NCBI GenBank assembly: GCA_015847255.1
Contig: JADLZK010011196.1
Span: forward strand, 124,001-188,000
Length of the DNA: 64,000 nucleotides
Direction: 5' to 3'
DNA from: Hyparrhenia diplandra
Taxonomy: Eukaryota; Streptophyta; Magnoliopsida; Poales; Poaceae
Positions 58,212 through 64,000 of the stretch are shown piece after piece. Position numbers and translations under genes: made by a program. Numbering within the stretch: position 1 is the first letter of the stretch; each line of letters starts with the position of its first letter. The notes under the pieces were generated by a model. That model was given only the letters and a program-made list of their open reading frames with translations. It ran no database searches and was not told the origin of the DNA.

Positions 58212-61200
58212 CTATCTAGGATACAGTTCACTGAGTGTAATCCCATTCACAGAGACGCCCTGTTCCAACATGAAACGAGACCGGTCATATACATAGCTGC
58301 TTTGACCATCTGACCGTGGTGATTCTCTACCGAAGAAGAATGCAGGCTGCGCCGGCGTCTGCAGCTCTATGCTATCCCTGGTTAACATGAACACTACTGC
58401 TGATATGTCAGGCCTATCGTCAGGTTCCGGCTGGACGCACAGCAGACCAATGTGGATGCATCGCAGCGCTTGGCTTCGAGCAAACTCATTCAACGACCGG
58501 TGAAGCATTTCTGACATCGTCCCTTTCTTCCAGTGATCCCAGACCTGTTAGGTGACCAGCATCACTTTATAATTTCAGTAGAAACTAGAGAGGGCTTCCA
58601 GATTCATAACACTATGGTATGATTCTTTTAATCTTTAGATGCAGTAACAAAAAATGGAAACAAAGCCAACCAGGCACTTCACTTACATCACTAAGGAGAT
58701 TCACAGTGCTGTGGTCATCAGAGCTGCAGTTGCTTCTCCTCGTCACAATCTCAAGGACCAACACGCCGAAGCTAAAGATATCGATCTTGGGCGACACACG
58801 ACCATGCACTACATACTCTGGCGCCATATAGCCACTGCAGAGGATGGGAGGCGCTTCAGTTAGCTAGGCCTGGACACTCATACATTCAGCAAGCGCAGTG
58901 AACCAAGTTTGCGAGCTTAGCTTACAATGTCCCGACAACTCTGGCTGTCTGAGTATGGGTGTGGCCTTCTCCTAGAAGCCTTGCCAACCCAAAATCTGCA
59001 ATTTTCGGTTCCATGCTGTCGTCAAGAAGAATGTTATTTGCCTTCAGGTCCCGATGGATGATCCTCATGCTTGAGTCCTCATGGAGATACAGTATCCCCT
59101 TGGCAATTCCAAAGATGATGTTGTACTGTTGCTCCCAGTTAAGTGTCTTCCCTTTGCTATCATCTGTTGTGCGCAATTACTAGCTTATATTAGGTGTTAT
59201 TGATAGGTAAATATGGCAGAACAATATAAAAACATCTTACTATCAGACAAAGTTCAGAAAAGAATCTAAACTGTCACTTTTTTCAGTAATACTGTGTAAA
59301 TTACTTAATCAGATATAAATCCAGTGATTTAATTTCCTTTTTCATAATTGTGCTCCCTCTGGTCACAAAAACATGTCATCTAGGGTAATATTCAATCAAA
59401 CCTTAAAAAGTACAAACACCAATAACTATTACATTATTCAATTTGAAATATGTATATTGAGATCTCATGAACATTTGTGTTCCAAAGGGCTTGCGAAATC
59501 TCTTTAAATAAAGGATAATTAGTGGTCAAAGATATGCATTGAAGACATTCAAAGTCAAATGTGTCAAGTATTTTTTTTAACCGTGGAGGGAACAATTATG
59601 TTTCCCATCACTCATCTATCAGTAGGCTCACTTAGAGCCTAAAAATTCCCAAGGATTCATGAAAAGCATCGGAGCAGTGTAACATTTTTATTTACCATGA
59701 CCCCTGATAATGGAATTCTGGATATGCATCTGAAGAGGTGAATGAAGTGGGAAGTACCATATAGAATGCTGTCAAGGCTCCCGTTCTTGATGTATTCATA
59801 AACTAGCAGTGTATCATTCTGATGCGAGCAGAAACCCTGTAACCCAACAAGATTCTTGTGCTGAAGCTCTGCCAGTAATTGCACCTCATTTTGTAGCTGA
59901 TCAAACCCAGACCCGGCTCTTCCTAAAAGTTTTTTGACTGCTATCTCTTGCCCGTCTGGCAGTATCCCCTGAAACAGATCGACTTTTAGAGAAGGCATGA
60001 TGTACTAGAATTTCTTTCCCCAGAGTTCGCACACGATTACCTACCTTGTACACAATACCAAAACCACCTTCTCCAAGCTTATTTTTCTCTGAGAAATGTT
60101 CAGTCGCCTCTTCCAGTGTCAACAGATCAAAAGATCGTGCATTGAGCTCTCCCTATCTTCTTCAGTGCTGGTGTCATATAACAGAGAATTTATGAGAGTA
60201 AACCGAATATACAGGCTCATACGAAAAACCAATATTGCTAGTTGCTACTCACGGTGATCAGTTTCCTTCACTTTAATCCTTAGCCTGAAGCGAATAAAGA
60301 AAAAGACCGAAAGAATTAACATCAACACAACGACACAGGCCACGCCTGCAGAGATTCCTGCTGCATTCATTTTCCTTCCTGCATACACCAAACCTGAATA
60401 TCAAGAAGGAAAGAATGCAATTCCAGTGTAGTCGAGTCAAACTATTTAGAGTTTGACCAAATTGAATGAAAGTATCAATATTTATAATACCAAATAAATG
60501 TCATTGGATTCATCATGAAATTTAATTTCATAATATATACATGCTTTGTGTTACAAATATTGATACTTTTCCTAAATATTGGTCAAATTTTTAGAAAATT
60601 AAACAATGATAGATGTAAAACTGTGTTCATTTCATGATGGAGGGAGTATTTGATATTGAACCTTAACAATAGTTAAGAAATCAAAAGACTCAAAGTAGTA
60701 CTCCTTGTGCTGAAATTCTGGCGAAAGTTTAGTCTGATGTGGACTACATCATTTGATGAATTTTGAACATATTTGAGAGTTAGCATGGTGACCTGAAGAA
60801 TGGGGCGTGGGCGTGGCCGTTGGTGGAGGTGCCGGCGGCGCCGGAAGCTGCAGCATCGGCCGGCCGGCGTAGAAAGGCGACACACTATACCTCAGGGAGC
60901 ACCACACATGAAAAGCGTTGTTCCAGAGGGGGCGTCCGCTCAGGAACTGCGTCGTCACCCTCGACTGGAGGTCTCCGAGGCAGCTCTGGCACTGCGCCGG
61001 CGTCAGATCCGGCACGCACTGCGCGAGCCCGTAGAGCTTAGGGTCGAAGTCCATCTCCCCGTGGCGAAGTACTTCCTCGTCGCGTTGCTCGCCGCCGCCG
61101 AGCGGTTGACCAGGGCTGTGAAGATCCCCGTGACGGCGGCGCGGAACCAGCCATCTGAGGCGTTGACGCTCCCAGGGCCCGGGTCATTCAGGGGACTTTT

Positions 61201-61713
61201 AACAAGTTCACAAATTTGCAAGGGACGCGAGCCTATTTTAGCTGGAAGAAAACCTTATTGGAGTACAAAATTGGAATCTTGGAGTTCATAGCCATACTTC
61301 AATTCTGAGACGATCCACTGGTCCTCTCTGAGGAAGTCGAGGAACCGGATGCCGGCGAAGCGAAGTGTGCAAGCGTCCTTGTAGACGGTGGCGCCCTTCG
61401 TGAGAGGGCAGCCCTGCTGCGCGTCCCGGAACGCGGCCGCGACGCAGGAGGAGCAGGAGGACGCGTTCGTGTCGCCGCGGCAGAGCGCCATCCCGTTGAC
61501 CTGGTCCGGCGCCGCACCGACGGCGCCGGTGGCGTACCCTGCCGGCGAGGCGGAGGCGTTGGCGGGGAGAGCCGCGCCGAGGAGGTTCAGGTTCGCCTGG
61601 AACGTGCTGTTGGCCGCATAGGTGGAATCGTCGCAGTAAAACAACTCCTGCGTCGCCGCGACCGACGGCACAAGCAGCGCGAGGGCGACGAGGGCACAGC
61701 GGCCGGCGAACAT
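58212..61713 (-). CDS. CRK-G: cysteine-rich receptor-like kinase, divergent subtype
   Basis: Minus-strand exons: 61713-60793 (possibly with an intron 61297-61196), 60378-60253, 60167-60045, 59968-59758, 59163-58926, 58834-58687, 58544-58212. MFAGRCALVALALL is the favoured start; an upstream ATG at 61767 adds 18 non-hydrophobic residues. DUF26 motifs are CRGDTNASSCSSC and CVPDLTPAQCQSC; the membrane span is AGVACVVVLMLILSVFFFI. The kinase is complete: GEGGFGIVYK, IAVKKLL, IIHRDLKANN, DFGLAR, VGTFGYMAPEY, and the C-terminal VNGITLSELYPR, unlike the B/D and E/F types. Breaks: one G missing in the ACGGGGAGATGG stretch near 61063, a 102-bp insert between WIVSEL and the second DUF26, and an unresolved exon 2/3 joint where a GGG run near 60152 would need one more base. 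Introns carry a Stowaway-like end (60440-60660) and a MITE (59351-59592). Confidence 0.87.
59351..59592. mobile_element. MITE in CRK-G intron 4
   Basis: About 240 bp with inverted ends GCTCCCTCTGGTCACAAAAA and, reverse-complemented, TTCCCTCCACGGTTAAAAAA, and internal CATGTCATC / TGTGTCAAG arms. It is Stowaway-like, but the flanking TA is not preserved. Confidence 0.5.
61196..61297 (-). other. 102-bp insertion or new intron between the two DUF26 domains of CRK-G
   Basis: The coding sequence is interrupted after IVSEL by 102 bp with stops, AT-rich in a GC-rich exon. It starts GTATGGCTATG and ends GTTAAAAG, so it can be removed as a GT-AG intron that keeps the frame (EL-N-PLNDPGPGSVNA). No other CRK here has an intron at this place. 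It could equally be a plain insertion. Confidence 0.5.
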
Positions 61714-61884
61714 CTTCAGCGGCAAAGGAGGGGGGCGGCTTGCTTCTCCTTCGCCATGGAAATGCAACTACCAACCTAAGTATACCAACCGTCCTGGTCC
61801 CGGCGAGCGGCGACGGTGGCTGACTCGCGGTAGGAAGCGCCATTTTTGCATTATCTTACTCGGCGGCGCCGGCACAAGTGAGTA

Positions 61885-62253
61885 CTCCCTCCGTCCCGGA
61901 ATGGTTGACGTTTTAGGATTCAAAATATGTCCCAGAATAGAAGACGTTTTAGCTTCGTAGCTACGTCGGGTCCTAGCCATTCTGCCAGCGGCTGTCACTT
62001 CGATGTCTTCCACTAACCGAAGATGAATAGAAAATAAATAACTATCGGTGAATTCAGTAGTAGTAGTACACCATAGGGTGGAGGATTGAATTAAAAAGTC
62101 ATTTCTGGCGGAGCACTAGTACTCTCAAGCTTCACTGGAGACATCGCGTGCAGGTGCATTGATACACTGCTAGGGGTGTTTTGCGTATTTTCGTTTTGGC
62201 CTTGATCTTCGTGAGAAACGCTAGAACGTCATCTAATACGGGGACAGAGGGAG
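61885..62253. mobile_element. Stowaway-like MITE upstream of CRK-G
   Basis: 369 bp flanked by TA. Ends CTCCCTCCGTCCCGGAATGG and, reverse-complemented, CTCCCTCTGTCCCCGTATTA, with GACGTTTTAG / CTAGAACGTC inner arms. It lies in the CRK-G promoter region. Confidence 0.8.
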
Positions 62254-62493
62254 TATGTATGACTATACATTGGAGAAATTTGTAAGTATTCACACTCAAT
62301 AGTTAAATCGTGAGGCTTTCAAAGTTTTGTTTCTTGATCCACGTGCGAATGACTCAACTCCACATATCATTGATCTTAAAAGGCTTGCAAATTATCATGC
62401 CAATTATCAAAAATTTTCCTCTATATATATTGTGACCCTGCTGTCTGTGGACCGACCCAACATATCGACAAGCAAAAGCAGAGCTAGGAGTTA

Positions 62494-62829
62494 AGGCCAG
62501 TCTTAATGGAGGTTTCATGAGTCTGTGCCACATCGTCAAAACTTCACTTTTTGCATTAAACTCTTAGGAGAGAGAATGAAAAAGTTTCACCATGGTGAAA
62601 CCTTTGGGCCTTGATTTCACATGCGTTTGCAAGCGGTGTGAAAGCCCCATTGAGAGAGATAGCATTTCACCATGAAACTATGCAATTAAACCATACAATG
62701 AGAGAGAGGTTGTGAGACGCGTGAGCCTATGAAACGTGCAATGAAAGCGTGCATTAAGGGGAGACACCTATTTCATGGTAAAGTTTCACATCTTAAAACC
62801 GGGAGGTGAAACTCTCCATTGAGGCGGCC
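62494..62829. mobile_element. Tourist-like MITE (TTA duplication)
   Basis: 336 bp with TTA on both sides. Ends AGGCCAGTCTTAATGGAGGT and, reverse-complemented, AGGCCGCCTCAATGGAGAGT. The interior is repeated TTTCACCATGRTGAAAC-like palindromes. Confidence 0.75.
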
Positions 62830-62963
62830 TTAGAGCAACTTCAGGCGGTAGCCCTAAAACAGGCCCAGTAGCCCCTAAAACGGGCCCCTATATTTTTATA
62901 TCGATCGATCAATGATCATTCACCCACTCCTCACTTTCCTTTTGATCGACACTTTCCGCCGAC

Positions 62964-63150
62964 GATTCTGTTTGGTTTATAAAAGTCCTAGGATTTTTTT
63001 AGTCGAGGGGACTAATAAAAAAAAAGTCTCTCTAAGAGAGTCTTTTTGAGACTAATGAGGAAAAAAAGTCCCTAAAAGTCCCACTGTTTGGTTTCTCGGG
63101 GACTTTTTTTTAGTCCCAAGGACTAAAAAGTCCCTCAACCAAACAGGGTC
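62964..63150. mobile_element. Hairpin MITE
   Basis: About 187 bp; ends GATTCTGTTTGGTTTATAAA and, reverse-complemented, GACCCTGTTTGGTTGAGGGA. It is almost wholly self-complementary through AGTCCTAGGA / TCCCAAGGACT and AAAGTCTC / GAGACT arms. TAA follows on the right; the left flank is not preserved. Confidence 0.65.
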
Positions 63151-63309
63151 TAAGTACATGGAGTCTAATAAAATTGGATTTTCAATTTTAATATTTTTTT
63201 ATGATTTACAATAATTTTTAAATATTCAACGAAAATAAATAAAAAGGACAAAACCATCGACACTGTAGCTAATGGCCCATTCGATTGATACACTCCCACA
63301 CAATCCGAT

Positions 63310-63352
63310 AATATTTAAACAAGTTTATGTCAAAAAAATATTTAAACAAGTT
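63310..63352 (+). mobile_element. Tail-only retro-insertion 5 (11 bp)
   Basis: AATATTTAAACAAGTT occurs perfectly at 63310-63325 and 63337-63352. The insert is TATGTCAAAAA, the shortest of the set. It lies 150 bp from the stop codon of gene I, in its 3' flank. Confidence 0.55.
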
Positions 63353-63497
63353 ATCAGGAAAACAGGAACAATGAAGTTTCTGTGAAGCAAAGCAAGTAAA
63401 CGCATCTGCAATTCTGATGTGCACATGCCGATCTTTACATTTTTCTACATTTCTAGTACAAAGGTTATTAGGCTGAACTTCTCTTGAAAGTTGAGCA

Positions 63498-64000
63498 TCA
63501 CATTGCAGCGTATCCTTGAGACTTGGCTGTTGTTTCTTGAATCCAAGCATTGGACGGAAGGACGCAGTTTCCAATCTCTGGTCAGAGAATGAAGCAAACA
63601 ACAAAAGTTTAGATTACAGTTCACTGGATCCCCACGTGGGATAATGTTTCAGACATTCAGTAGTGAGGAACAGCTGGAGAATAATAATGCGAGCAAAGAA
63701 ACAAGCGTGGACTCACTTGGTGCGTGGTAGACGACGTAGGCGGCGCCGGCGAAGTCGCACGTCCCGCTGCCCCGGCCCTTCCGCTGGTAGTAGCTGTTGA
63801 ACGCGTACGAGGCGTGGGCGAGCACGGTGTCCGGCTCGAAGCACGCTCCGCCGGGCTGGATGGCGCCGCAGTCCGCGCCGCTGCCACACGCGTAGTCCAG
63901 CGCCGCCTGCAGCCGCGCGTCCCCGACGGCCGCGTTCGCCACGCACCAGCTCGGCAGCGCGCCGCCACGGAAGTCGAACTCGTACACCTTGGTCTGGTTC
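63498..64000 (-). CDS. Glucanase I: C-terminal part of a GH17/CBM43 beta-1,3-glucanase (5' end outside window)
   Basis: Minus-strand paralogue of glucanase H. The exon 64000-63717 encodes the end of GH17 (NQTKVYEFDFRGGALPS) and a complete CBM43/X8 domain (WCVANAAVGDARLQAALDYA, ADCGAIQPGGACFEP, NSYYQRKGRG, CDFAGAAYVVYHAP) with its conserved cysteines. The last exon 63577-63498 gives IGNCVLPSNAWIQET with AAM and a stop. Intron phase and position match H exactly. The reading frame is intact here, including the GGCGGAGCGTGC site that is one base short in H. H and I point towards each other, with CRK-F and CRK-G between them. Confidence 0.88.

Noticed and set aside
1..64000. CRISPR arrays, bacterial-type operons, phage or rRNA features
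   Set aside because: None seen; all evidence is for plant nuclear DNA. I also noticed no tRNA gene, though a scan with a dedicated program would be needed to exclude one.

Overview
This is nuclear DNA from a grass, most likely Oryza or a close relative. The evidence is multi-exon genes with GT-AG introns, very GC-rich first exons beside AT-rich introns, abundant Stowaway-like and Tourist-like MITEs, nested Ty3/gypsy LTR elements, MULEs and SINE/LINE remnants. From memory (not checked), rice chromosome 7 carries a cluster in which cysteine-rich receptor-like kinases (CRKs, two DUF26 domains plus a Ser/Thr kinase) are interleaved with GH17 beta-1,3-glucanases. This window has the same composition.

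Genes in order: CRK-A (minus, about 1-3196, runs off the left edge); CRK-B (plus, 10516-15396); CRK-D (plus, 36370-40263); CRK-E (minus, 43647-46608, interrupted by a DNA transposon); a GH17+CBM43 glucanase H (plus, 52931-54600); CRK-F (minus, 57244-57984, a kinase-only remnant); CRK-G (minus, 58212-61713); and the 3' end of a second GH17/CBM43 gene I (minus, 63498-64000, runs off the right edge). The full-length CRKs share one seven-exon plan: exon 1 = signal peptide plus two DUF26 domains, exon 2 = transmembrane segment, exons 3-7 = kinase. B and D are very close paralogues, and E and F form a second pair. CRKs are plasma-membrane receptors with an apoplastic DUF26 ectodomain. The glucanases act on cell-wall beta-1,3-glucan. 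A shared role in wall and pathogen responses is inference only.

Between the genes the window is mostly mobile DNA. From 3.8 to 10.3 kb lies a minus-strand Ty3/gypsy relic split by a 3.8-kb solo LTR. From 17.8 to 28.3 kb lies a low-coding LTR element whose 3' LTR contains a copy of its own 5' flank, together with a MULE. From 31.5 to 34.7 kb a Stowaway-like MITE is split by a 2.9-kb solo LTR. The 40-43.6, 46.6-52.9 and 54.7-57.2 kb stretches hold MITEs, SINE pieces and GC-rich dispersed repeats.

Two features cut across the window. First, at least five tiny A/T-tail insertions of 11-23 bp lie between perfect 13-19 bp direct repeats, which looks like target-primed retrotransposition reduced to almost nothing but the tail. 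Second, most of the genes carry single-base frame breaks, mainly in short homopolymers, and the two LTRs of one element differ in the same way. Base-calling or assembly error is therefore at least as likely as independent gene death for many of the breaks.
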